Of a stretch of 25,403 bases of DNA, positions 6,840 through 13,602 are shown in pieces. Position numbers and translations under genes: made by a program. Numbering within the stretch: the stretch's first letter is position 1; the number at the start of each line of letters is the position of its first letter. The stretch lies in the IMG/VR virus record IMGVR_UViG_3300042863_002861, positions 1 to 25,403 of that record; one strand, 5' to 3'. The notes beneath the pieces were generated by a model. It searched no databases and was not told the origin of the DNA. It was given only the letters and a program-made list of their open reading frames with translations. Origin of the DNA: a virus.

Positions 6840-7661
6840 TCAAGAAACGAAAAACTTTAATAAATTTTCAGAAGATAAGAAACCTTGAGTCTTCAAAGTT
6901 CCTCTACCAAACTTATTGAATTTCCTCATATAAATTCCATCTCCTGCTCTCTGAAGGTTTGGATCAGATGTTTCACCTGATGACGTATTCCCTTCTAAAG
7001 TAACAAGCATATCTCCCTTTATATCAAAGACAATACCTGTATGCCCTGAATCTGTTTCCCCAAATTTGGCCAACCATATACTGCCTAAAGAAGGGGTTAT
7101 AGATAAAATATTTTTAGACTTAAGTAGTCTAACATTAGTCATTACATGAGCGGTCCAGTTATTTATAAATTTTGCAGAAGATAATTTACAATCTTGAAGA
7201 GCCATTGTAACAAATGCCCCAACTGCGGCAGAACAATACGGCGCTCCGGGTGTCCAGCCTTCTATTTCTCTCATATAAGAAGATAATTTTAAAGACTGTT
7301 CTTTTTGTATGCCTTTTATATCAGGGTCATCCCATTCAGAGTTAGGTTTTATCTCGACTAAACCTTCAAATTCTTGAGCCCTTTTTAATAAATTTTTTAT
7401 AAATTCATTAGTTAATGAGCGGTCAACAGTTGCCCCTCTTTCTTCAGAAAAAGAAAAGCTATCTTTTAAAAGAGATTCAATTGTTTTACTTCCTATTATT
7501 CCATCAGCTTGCAGTCCTTTTAATTTCTGATATTGTATAACGTATTTCTGAGTTTCAGCAGAAAACTCCCCATTAGTAGATTTTATAGGATACCCAATTT
7601 TTTTTAAGAAAAGTTGAATAAGTCTAACTTCATTCCCCGAGGACCCTAATTTTAATAACAT
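6840..7661 (-). CDS. Endolysin: peptidoglycan-binding domain plus CHAP-like hydrolase
   Basis: A 273-residue lytic enzyme that should cut the host peptidoglycan. Residues 3-65 are a PG_binding_1-type domain (LGSSGNEVRLIQLFLKKIGY...GEFSAETQKYVIQYQ...ADGIIGSKT). The C-terminal domain (about 95-260) looks like a CHAP/NlpC-type cysteine hydrolase: Cys143 in PYCSAAVGAFV, His207 in SGHTGIVFD, and Glu223/Asn225 in TLEGNT. There is no signal peptide, so a holin is needed; a holin-like gene lies four genes upstream in the same block. Binding-domain-first order is unusual but known. The exact bond cleaved (amidase or endopeptidase) is not resolvable. Confidence 0.85.
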   Translation of the reverse strand: MLLKLGSSGNEVRLIQLFLKKIGYPIKSTNGEFSAETQKYVIQYQKLKGLQADGIIGSKTIESLLKDSFSFSEERGATVDRSLTNEFIKNLLKRAQEFEGLVEIKPNSEWDDPDIKGIQKEQSLKLSSYMREIEGWTPGAPYCSAAVGAFVTMALQDCKLSSAKFINNWTAHVMTNVRLLKSKNILSITPSLGSIWLAKFGETDSGHTGIVFDIKGDMLVTLEGNTSSGETSDPNLQRAGDGIYMRKFNKFGRGTLKTQGFLSSENLLKFFVS

Positions 7662-7662
7662 A

Positions 7663-8001
7663 TTATTGTTTATTTAGTTTAGAAATTTCCATAAATATTG
7701 CCATATATTCAGGAGTCAAAATAAAATTATTTTCATAAGGCATTAAGCCTTCGGCTTTTTTAACGGGAGGAGTAAGTTTATTTCCGAATTTTTCTGTCAA
7801 TAAGGAGTATCTTTCAGCTGCTCCGGGAGTTATTAAGAATCCAACATTATCAATATAAGTGATAAGCCCAGAATTCTGTTGTTGTTTATCCCAGCTAGGT
7901 TGAGACTCTTTTATAGGGGGAGGAACTATAGTTACCGAATTATTATCGGAAACACAGGAGTTCAAAAGCAAAGCTAGTAATATAGAATTAAAAAATTTCA
8001 T
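7663..8001 (-). CDS. Small lipoprotein of the lysis cassette
   Basis: A 112-residue protein with a short signal peptide (MKFFNSILLALLLNSC) and lipobox LNSC, predicting lipidation at Cys16. The mature part is Pro-rich near the start (IVPPPIKESQP) and has no known domain. It lies directly before the endolysin and overlaps the coiled-coil gene upstream by four bases. Phage spanins often comprise a lipoprotein (o-spanin, Rz1-like) paired with a membrane coiled-coil protein. This one is longer than most Rz1 proteins, so spanin is an inference from signal and position. Confidence 0.65.
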   Translation of the reverse strand: MKFFNSILLALLLNSCVSDNNSVTIVPPPIKESQPSWDKQQQNSGLITYIDNVGFLITPGAAERYSLLTEKFGNKLTPPVKKAEGLMPYENNFILTPEYMAIFMEISKLNKQ

Positions 8002-8252
8002 TTAGCTATTATTTTTCTGATTTCTTCTAAAGATAATTCTCTCTTTTCGCCTACGTTATTAACCACATCTGCGATAAGTTTTTCATCTCTATCCTTCTGA
8101 TTTATTTCTTGTTGATTAACTTCCCTTTCTTTAAATACTTCCTCGTTTTTTATTTCTATTTCTTTCTTTTTAACTTCTCTGTTAATACGAAAAATTGATA
8201 GTAATTCAGATACAGCTTTAAAAATATATTCCATAATTTTTTTCCAGTTCAT
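7998..8252 (-). CDS. Coiled-coil protein, possible inner-membrane spanin partner
   Basis: An 84-residue protein with an amphipathic/hydrophobic start (KIMEYIFKAVSELLSIFRI) followed by a highly charged helix (about residues 24-65, rich in Lys/Glu) likely to be a coiled coil. It sits between two lipoprotein genes, abutting the upstream stop (TAA then ATG) and overlapping the downstream gene by four bases. A short membrane-associated coiled coil beside a lipoprotein is reminiscent of Rz/Rz1 spanin pairs, but the N-terminal segment is weakly hydrophobic, so membrane insertion is uncertain. Confidence 0.5.
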   Translation of the reverse strand: MNWKKIMEYIFKAVSELLSIFRINREVKKKEIEIKNEEVFKEREVNQQEINQKDRDEKLIADVVNNVGEKRELSLEEIRKIIAK

Positions 8253-8708
8253 TTACAGATATTTGCTAGAGGCTGATTTACATCCAGAAGAAATTCTATT
8301 TAAAGCACTTATAAGAATTTTTCTTCTACTAGACTCTTCGAGTTGAGCACTTTGACCGTAAAAATCACCATATAAAAGTATCATATTCATAGCGAACTCA
8401 TTCCATAGAGAAGAGCTAGGAATATATTTGGAAATAATACTAGAGAAAGCTTCTACTGATATATCGTCTGCTACTGTTAAGTTCTCTATAACATAAGATA
8501 CATCATAAATAATTTGAGCAGCTTTAGCTCTCTTTTCTACAGATGCCTCCTGAGATAAAACCACTTGTGTTATATAACTTGAAGATGATTTTAAATACAC
8601 TGTAGATTTTGACAGACTATTATAAAAAGCTGCTTGCTGAGTTGAAGAGCAGCTGGATGTGAACATTGCTATTAAAAAGCAAAGCACTATTGTTTTAAAA
8701 TTTTTCAT
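8253..8708 (-). CDS. Second lysis-cassette lipoprotein
   Basis: A 151-residue protein with an N-terminal signal (MKNFKTIVLCFLIAMFTSSC) and a relaxed lipobox ending at Cys20. The mature part is largely alpha-helical, Ser/Ala-rich, and ends in a basic helix. Its start overlaps the end of the holin-like gene by 14 bases. Envelope location is well supported; a role in lysis (spanin-like) or superinfection exclusion is inferred only from context. The lack of a Leu at -3 of the lipobox is noteworthy, a form more tolerated in some non-enterobacterial hosts. Confidence 0.6.
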   Translation of the reverse strand: MKNFKTIVLCFLIAMFTSSCSSTQQAAFYNSLSKSTVYLKSSSSYITQVVLSQEASVEKRAKAAQIIYDVSYVIENLTVADDISVEAFSSIISKYIPSSSLWNEFAMNMILLYGDFYGQSAQLEESSRRKILISALNRISSGCKSASSKYL

Positions 8709-8967
8709 ATTTAACTTTTTCTATTTTTTCTTCTAAAACTTTAACACTTTCTTCAGAGTCTGCCATGTCTCTACTTTTCCGTCCCATTTGAATTAGTCCG
8801 GCCCCAATTAGAAAAGCTAAAATTTGACGAACTAGGTTTTCCCAATATTCAGGTAAGGGCTCTATACTCTCTGGATAAAAGGATATAAAAGCACATATAC
8901 CAGACACTAAACCTGCTAGAGTTGTTCTCCAACTTGGGCCTAAAAGTTTTTCTAGTGATCCTTTCAT
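8695..8967 (-). CDS. Holin-like membrane protein
   Basis: A 90-residue protein with two membrane segments (about 14-31, TTLAGLVSGICAFISFY, and 48-62, ILAFLIGAGLIQMG) joined by a short loop and followed by a highly charged C-terminal tail. The segment LLGPSWRTTLAGL is typical of small phage holins as I recall them. It shares the block with the endolysin. An AGTGTAATT box lies 6 bases before its ATG, so the lysis genes may have their own promoter. Holin would make pores that release the endolysin. Function is inferred from topology and context. Confidence 0.7.
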   Translation of the reverse strand: MKGSLEKLLGPSWRTTLAGLVSGICAFISFYPESIEPLPEYWENLVRQILAFLIGAGLIQMGRKSRDMADSEESVKVLEEKIEKVKYEKF

Positions 8968-8973
8968 ATCTTT

Positions 8974-8982
8974 AATTACACT
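8974..8982 (-). promoter_or_regulatory. AGTGTAATT box, 6 bases from ATG 8967
   Basis: Minus-strand AGTGTAATT, then AAAGAT and the ATG of the holin-like gene. It fills the 16-base gap after the PAS gene stop. Confidence 0.6.
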
Positions 8983-8983
8983 T

Positions 8984-9586
8984 TTATAAAAGCAGAATGC
9001 CGAAAAATTTTTCTATGCTTCCATCCATGTTTTTAATAGGCCAAGCTACTATAGAAACAGGCTTACAATCTTCTGTATTTAAAACAGTATTAAAATGGAA
9101 CTCTCTTTTCTGATCTATGCATGATAGCCATTCTTCTTTCATTTCTTTTCTCATATCTTTGTCTACAATGCTTAGCCATCCACTGCCGACAGCTTGCTCA
9201 AAAGTAAAGTCTGTTATGTCCATCCATTTTTTGCTTACGAAAGTATATTCTCCTTTAGAGTTTGCCTCAAAATAAGCTATACCCAAAGATGAGCTTATAA
9301 TTCTTATTTTCTGCTCTGTATGATTAAGACTATTTTCCATTCTATTCATAACATCTCTTAAAGAGTTTCCTCCATTTGGTCTAAACTCCGCTGTAACTCT
9401 TTTAAGCTCAGGTATAAGATCAAGAAATTCTGTTACAGATTTATTGGCACATGATATGCTTGCAAAAATACTTTTCAAAACTTTAAATCCGCCTATACCA
9501 AATACTATCAAGCCTGTAACAGCGGCTAAAACTTCCTGCCAATGTATAACACTGATATCGAAATTTTGGATAAAAGATAAAAACAT
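8984..9586 (-). CDS. Membrane-anchored PAS-domain protein
   Basis: A 200-residue protein with one N-terminal membrane segment (about 17-45, VLAAVTGLIVFGIGG), a helical linker with the sequence NGGNSLRDVMNRMENSLNHTEQ, and a PAS fold at about 97-199. The PAS is recognisable from GIAYFEANSKGEYTFVSKKW, GSGWLSIVDKDMRKEMKEEW and a terminal WPIKNMDGSIEKFFGI. No kinase, HTH or nuclease domain follows. It heads the lysis block with its own AGTGTAATA box 6 bases before the ATG. A sensor of a small ligand, redox or membrane state that tunes lysis is one inference; related PAS proteins in phages are known to me but their function is not. Confidence 0.75.
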   Translation of the reverse strand: MFLSFIQNFDISVIHWQEVLAAVTGLIVFGIGGFKVLKSIFASISCANKSVTEFLDLIPELKRVTAEFRPNGGNSLRDVMNRMENSLNHTEQKIRIISSSLGIAYFEANSKGEYTFVSKKWMDITDFTFEQAVGSGWLSIVDKDMRKEMKEEWLSCIDQKREFHFNTVLNTEDCKPVSIVAWPIKNMDGSIEKFFGILLL

Positions 9587-9592
9587 AACAGG

Positions 9593-9601
9593 TATTACAC
9601 T
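9593..9601 (-). promoter_or_regulatory. AGTGTAATA box, 6 bases from ATG 9586
   Basis: Minus-strand AGTGTAATA, then CCTGTT and the ATG of the PAS gene. It lies in the 68-base divergent gap with the intein-like gene at 9655; the upstream side is T-rich but shows no clear -35. Confidence 0.6.
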
Positions 9602-9654
9602 GAACAGATCTTTTTAAGAAACAAAAGTTTATGAGTTATGTAATAGTTAAATAA

Positions 9655-10536
9655 ATGATACTTTTTTGTGCTAACAAAATACTTAGACATACTGGAGTTT
9701 TATCTGCCGCAGATATCTCTATAGGAGATAGAATAGATAAAGATTGTTATAATATAATATTTAATGACGGATCAAATGTTATTCTGCCAGAGGGAGTTAA
9801 GATAAATTTGATAGATAAAAAAATAATTGAAATAAATAAAGAAAGAGATGATTGTGTATCAGGATCAAGATCAAAGTATAAGTTAAAGAAGGTTATACCA
9901 GAGTTTTCAGAGAAAAATAAAGATCCATATTTAATAGCTCTTTGTTTGTGTTTACCTTTTAAAAATGGACAAATACAAAGCAGGAAAGAATGCTTGATAG
10001 ATCTTAATAAAATAAAAAACAATTACTTCCATATAGAACTGAAGCCGTCATGTGACAATTATTATAAAATATCTGCCGAAGAAGGATATCCTAATTTATT
10101 AAAATTAGAATTAAAAAAAATAAACAACTTCACTAAATTGAAGGACAGATTTATCCCTGACGAATATTTGTATTCCTGTTTTCAGGATAGAGTAGATTTG
10201 ATAAGAGGATGCATGGATGCATGTGGGAGATTTTATAAAAATGAAACAACTTTTGAGACAAGCTCGAAACAGCTTGCTAAAGATTTCGCATTTTTAGTTA
10301 GATCTATAGGGGGATTCTGTAAAATAAGATCTAAGATATCAAAAAAAGAATACTTTATATTATCAATAAGTTTTGACACAGATTTTAATCCATTCTTAAC
10401 TAAGGCAAAAATATTTTCTCCCAGTAAGAACCCTAGAATAAGATCTATTGCGAAAATAGAAAAAGCGGGACTTCTACCTTGTTTAGAAACCCCGCTTGAA
10501 TCTGTGATTTTACAAAATCTTATAGAGATTAGCTAA
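9655..10536 (+). CDS. Free-standing degenerate intein-like protein (Hint plus LAGLIDADG remnants)
   Basis: A 293-residue protein whose architecture matches an intein with a dodecapeptide homing endonuclease. Residues 12-55 resemble Hint blocks A/B (GVLSAADISIGDRI...YNIIFNDGSNVIL). Residue 91 onward (PYLIALCLCLPFKNGQI) is the first LAGLIDADG helix, and 182-191 (LIRGCMDACG) the second, followed by FETSSKQLAKDFAFLVRSIGG. The end (IAKIEKAGLLPCLETP) resembles block F. Splicing and cleavage residues are missing: no N-terminal nucleophile, no TxxH, no C-terminal His-Asn, and the catalytic Asp of the second motif is Cys. It has its own ATG and no host protein flanks. It sits as a lone plus-strand gene between minus-strand genes and overlaps the end of phoH by 8 bases. 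Confidence 0.75.
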   Translation: MILFCANKILRHTGVLSAADISIGDRIDKDCYNIIFNDGSNVILPEGVKINLIDKKIIEINKERDDCVSGSRSKYKLKKVIPEFSEKNKDPYLIALCLCLPFKNGQIQSRKECLIDLNKIKNNYFHIELKPSCDNYYKISAEEGYPNLLKLELKKINNFTKLKDRFIPDEYLYSCFQDRVDLIRGCMDACGRFYKNETTFETSSKQLAKDFAFLVRSIGGFCKIRSKISKKEYFILSISFDTDFNPFLTKAKIFSPSKNPRIRSIAKIEKAGLLPCLETPLESVILQNLIEIS

Positions 10537-11293
10537 CTATACTCTCTTTAGTTCTTTCTTGATATTGTTCGACTTTCTTAACTACGAATTGTACAAATGG
10601 ACTTCTTACAATTTGAGAGCTATCTAGTTTAAAATATCTAAAACCATTCTCCCTTGAGTCTTCGTCCCCAAATATTTCAATAAACTTTTTGAAACCAGAT
10701 AATTTGCCTAAATCATTTTGATAAACACTATCTCCTATAACAAAAAGTTTACTATACATACTTAGACGAGTAGCGATAGTAAAAATAGAGTCAAAAGTCA
10801 TAACTTGAGATTCTTCTGATATAACAGCAGAATTATGAAAGTTATAAGATCTAAGCATTGACGTTGGGTAACATTTTATTTTTTCCTGTTCTGTTAATCT
10901 TTTTATATCATTATTAGGAATAAGCTCAGACAATGTCTGGTTTAAAGCTTCGTTATAATAAAATGTTTTTTCATCTAGGTCGCCCTTTAAGTATCCAGTT
11001 TGACCGTCTTTAGCTTGAACTAAAGATCTCAGATATACAATTTCTTTAACTATATGCATATCTAAAAGCATAAGAGATGATAGAATAGTGGTCCAACTTT
11101 TTCCCGTACCCGGCACCCCATCTATAATCACGCACTTAACTTCTTTATCTAGAGCTGCTTCTATTATTTTTTTTTGAACATCAGTTAAATCATCCCTATG
11201 CTGTATATTTAAACTGAAATTCAAATTAGAACCTTCTTTAACCTTCGATGTTTTCTTGGTTAAATCCGACAGAGCTTTTGGTTTATTTGCCAT
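10529..11293 (-). CDS. phoH: PhoH-like P-loop ATPase
   Basis: A 254-residue ATPase of the PhoH family. Walker A GVPGTGKS is at about residues 59-66, the Walker B/acidic motif AVISEESQVMT at about 156-166, and a later VIGDSVYQND region matches PhoH. PhoH genes are common in marine phages, and a role in RNA metabolism or phosphate stress has been proposed. I use the ATG at 11293 (MANKPKAL) rather than 11347 because the promoter-like box GGTGTATAA ends only 8 bases before it, which would make the longer start untranscribed. It runs convergent with the intein-like gene. Confidence 0.85.
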   Translation of the reverse strand: MANKPKALSDLTKKTSKVKEGSNLNFSLNIQHRDDLTDVQKKIIEAALDKEVKCVIIDGVPGTGKSWTTILSSLMLLDMHIVKEIVYLRSLVQAKDGQTGYLKGDLDEKTFYYNEALNQTLSELIPNNDIKRLTEQEKIKCYPTSMLRSYNFHNSAVISEESQVMTFDSIFTIATRLSMYSKLFVIGDSVYQNDLGKLSGFKKFIEIFGDEDSRENGFRYFKLDSSQIVRSPFVQFVVKKVEQYQERTKESIVS

Positions 11294-11301
11294 GCATATA
11301 A

Positions 11302-11310
11302 TTATACACC
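11302..11310 (-). promoter_or_regulatory. GGTGTATAA box, 8 bases from ATG 11293 (phoH)
   Basis: Minus-strand GGTGTATAA. It faces an identical plus-strand copy at 11319-11327 across 8 bases, making a perfect 9-bp inverted repeat between two divergent genes. This supports the phoH start at 11293. Confidence 0.6.
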
Positions 11311-11318
11311 ACAATTCA

Positions 11319-11327
11319 GGTGTATAA
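11319..11327 (+). promoter_or_regulatory. GGTGTATAA box upstream of the beta-helix gene
   Basis: Plus-strand GGTGTATAA, 24 bases before the ATG at 11352, mirror copy of 11302-11310. The leader would be about 15-20 bases, unlike the leaderless spacing elsewhere, and contains no Shine-Dalgarno. Confidence 0.5.
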
Positions 11328-11351
11328 AAATATAAGTTAATCAACAACTTT

Positions 11352-12536
11352 ATGCCTTTACCTGATAATTTTGCACTTTTAGCTCTAAGTCCTACGATTA
11401 GAGAGAATGATGGATTCCTATTTCTACAAACTGGTCAGGCAGGTTATATAGATTTAATGGTTCAATCAGCTACAGGATCACCAGTTAACATATTAAAAGT
11501 GGGATCTGGTATCCCAGTTTCTCAATATATATATGTTAATCAGAATGGTAATGATTCTACAGCTAAAAAAGAAACTATAGATTACCCTTTTAAAACTATA
11601 GCAGCAGCTTTAAATGTAGCAACTTCAAACGATACGATAGAAGTTTTTCCCGGAGTTTATAATGTATCTGGGAATATGTATAAACTTGGAGTTAATTATT
11701 ATTTAAATAAAAATACTAATATAAATTTTATAACTAGTGGAAAACTTCATATTACAGGATCTGATACTGGAGACTTTAATATATATGGTAATGGAGTTTT
11801 AACTCAAGATTCTGCATCTGATAATCTATTCCATATTTCAGGAGGAAAAGTTACTTTAGAAGTTGATAGAATTCAAGCTGCTAGTTGCAATTTTCTTATA
11901 AATGAGGTAGCAAGTTCTTTATCTTATTTAGTTATGAGAACAAAAGGAGAAGGAACTGTTGATGATGGTCACTTCTACTTTAACAATCTAAACATAAAAA
12001 ATTCTACTACAAAATTTGAAGGCATAAAGTTTAAAGGAACCTCTATATCTGTTCAAGCTAATTCTACTAAAGATATTGAATTCGAAGACTGTTTATTTGA
12101 TAGCACTGATTCTTCTCCTAGTAATCCTATTTACAGATTTACAGGTAAGTATAATTTAACTAATTGTTCTTTCACAAACTCATACCCACATTTCACAGCT
12201 CTTGGAAAATCAAGAATAAGAAATACCATATTTAATGGAGGGATAGTAGTTTCTGGGTCTAACTATTTTGATTCTTGTATTTTTGACACTAAAGCAGCCA
12301 CACTTTATCCTAATGCTTCTTTAATAACTAGTCTTGGAGGAAATTCTTTATTCTCAAATTGCTATGTTAATAACTTTAATAACAATACAAATGTATTTTA
12401 CACATTTAGATCGTCAGGATCTGCTTCTGGAGCATCAGATTTTAATATAAACGGGACATTCTCTTCTTTTGATCCTGTTTTTTCTGGAACGAGTATTAAA
12501 TTCGGTACATTCGTATATGATACAAATTTAAAATAG
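11352..12536 (+). CDS. Right-handed beta-helix protein, probable virion fibre/spike
   Basis: A 394-residue protein. The N-terminal 55 residues appear to be an attachment domain. From about residue 57 (YIYVNQNGNDSTAKK...YPFKTIAAALNVA...DTIEVFPGVYNVSG) it has the opening of a pectate-lyase-like parallel beta-helix, a pattern seen in tail-spike and fibre proteins. This is followed by about 280 residues of short Asn/Ser/Thr/Phe-rich strands and turns. No catalytic pectate-lyase residues are identifiable. It is preceded by a GGTGTATAA box and is on the opposite strand from the head genes. A tail or head fibre binding host surface polysaccharide is likely; enzymatic activity is unknown. Confidence 0.7.
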   Translation: MPLPDNFALLALSPTIRENDGFLFLQTGQAGYIDLMVQSATGSPVNILKVGSGIPVSQYIYVNQNGNDSTAKKETIDYPFKTIAAALNVATSNDTIEVFPGVYNVSGNMYKLGVNYYLNKNTNINFITSGKLHITGSDTGDFNIYGNGVLTQDSASDNLFHISGGKVTLEVDRIQAASCNFLINEVASSLSYLVMRTKGEGTVDDGHFYFNNLNIKNSTTKFEGIKFKGTSISVQANSTKDIEFEDCLFDSTDSSPSNPIYRFTGKYNLTNCSFTNSYPHFTALGKSRIRNTIFNGGIVVSGSNYFDSCIFDTKAATLYPNASLITSLGGNSLFSNCYVNNFNNNTNVFYTFRSSGSASGASDFNINGTFSSFDPVFSGTSIKFGTFVYDTNLK

Positions 12537-12554
12537 ATACAATTATTTAAATAA

Positions 12555-12563
12555 CTTGTATAA
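12555..12563 (+). promoter_or_regulatory. Weak AGTGTA-like box before the zinc-ribbon/sigma operon
   Basis: Plus-strand CTTGTATAA, 21 bases before the ATG at 12585; it matches the consensus only in the TGTATAA part. It may be a different (middle or host sigma) promoter; no clear -35 is visible. Confidence 0.3.
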
Positions 12564-12584
12564 ACTTAACACGATAATAAAAAC

Positions 12585-12941
12585 ATGCCAAATATTTATT
12601 GCCCATCGTGCGGAACTGGAAATAAATTCCTGTATGAAAAACCTAAAGTTTGTAACTCCTGCAAATTCGTTTTTGCCGCACCTCTAGTAAGTGCAGAAAG
12701 ATTAAAAAACTACGAACAAGTAAAGCAGGTTAAAAGAGTCGTAAATAATCAAGAACTTCAAATAGCAGCTTTAAGAAATATGAAGCTAGATATTGAAAAA
12801 ATTGAACCAACAAAACTTGGATCAATGATAGGTACAGATTTAAATAGCGAGTCTTTCCAAAGGAAGAAAATCTCTAAAGAGGAGTATAAAGAAAAGGTTT
12901 TCAAATCAAGTCCTGTTTCCCTAGATGATGATCAAATTTGA
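12585..12941 (+). CDS. Zinc-ribbon protein upstream of the sigma factor
   Basis: A 118-residue protein. Two Cys pairs, Cys6-Cys9 (CPSC) and Cys23-Cys26 (CNSC), form a C4 zinc ribbon at the N-terminus; the rest is charged and probably helical or disordered. Its last 17 bases overlap the sigma-factor start, so the two are almost certainly co-translated. Zinc ribbons are common in transcription or nucleic-acid-binding accessory proteins, and a partner role for the sigma factor is an inference from this coupling. It has no Shine-Dalgarno; the start is a short run of A (AAAAAC) then ATG. Confidence 0.65.
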   Translation: MPNIYCPSCGTGNKFLYEKPKVCNSCKFVFAAPLVSAERLKNYEQVKQVKRVVNNQELQIAALRNMKLDIEKIEPTKLGSMIGTDLNSESFQRKKISKEEYKEKVFKSSPVSLDDDQI

Positions 12942-13602
12942 AGATAAAATAAAATGTATTGACGCTTTAATACAAAAAAATAGAGGCCGTTGGCATCTTT
13001 CTGATATAGGCGGTTTTGGTTTTGAGGATGTTGCTCAAACTATAAGATTGCATATTTATAATAAGTGGTCTCAATGGGATCAAAAAAGACCATTCGAATA
13101 TTGGTGTAATAAAATAATAATAAACCAAATAAAGAATACTGTAAGAAATAGATATTCGAGAGATGCTCCTCCATGTTCAACATGTCCATTCGATAGAGGC
13201 ATTGATTTATGTGGGTACACAAAAAGTGGTATAAAATGTGAACAGTGTCCATCATTTAAAAAATGGGCGAAGAAAAAGCAAAATAAGTTCTTTTTAAAAA
13301 CAGCTTTATCAATAGATAGCGAAAACTTTAAGGAAACACAAGATTTCTCTGACCCAATAACCTCTATAAGATTAGAGTCTTGCGTTATAAAATTTCATAA
13401 ATTTATATGCCAGTTCCTTAACCCTAAAATGGTAAACTTCTACGGCTTGATATATATAGAGAATTTGAAAGACGAAGAAGTTATCGAAAGATTGAAAAAT
13501 ACAAATGGCAAGGGAATAACAAAGAGGCAACTAATAACAATAAGGAAGAATTTGCAAAATATAGCTAAGAAAAAAATAAGCGAATTCGACTCTGAAGAAT
13601 GA
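12925..13602 (+). CDS. Phage sigma factor with cysteine-rich insertion
   Basis: A 225-residue protein that looks like a small sigma-70-family factor. Residues 33-78 resemble region 2: FEDVAQTIRLHIYNKWSQWDQKRPFEYWCNKIIINQIKN-type pattern with the basic NTVRNRY end. Residues 84-108 hold five cysteines (84, 87, 96, 105, 108), probably zinc-binding. Residues about 155-215 resemble region 4, ending in a basic helix (GITKRQLITIRKNLQNIAKK). It would direct the host RNA polymerase to phage promoters. It overlaps the zinc-ribbon gene by 17 bases and the next gene by four. The AGTGTA boxes are the natural candidate targets. Two adjacent ATGs (12925, 12928) are both possible. Confidence 0.75.
   Translation: MMIKFEDKIKCIDALIQKNRGRWHLSDIGGFGFEDVAQTIRLHIYNKWSQWDQKRPFEYWCNKIIINQIKNTVRNRYSRDAPPCSTCPFDRGIDLCGYTKSGIKCEQCPSFKKWAKKKQNKFFLKTALSIDSENFKETQDFSDPITSIRLESCVIKFHKFICQFLNPKMVNFYGLIYIENLKDEEVIERLKNTNGKGITKRQLITIRKNLQNIAKKKISEFDSEE

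Noticed and set aside
7745-7761. Short hairpin with T tract (plus direction) inside the lipoprotein gene
   Set aside because: It is on the plus strand within a minus-strand gene and no plus-strand gene precedes it; probably chance.
9655-10536. Active homing endonuclease
   Set aside because: Both dodecapeptide motifs lack the acidic catalytic residue and the Hint motifs lack splicing residues.
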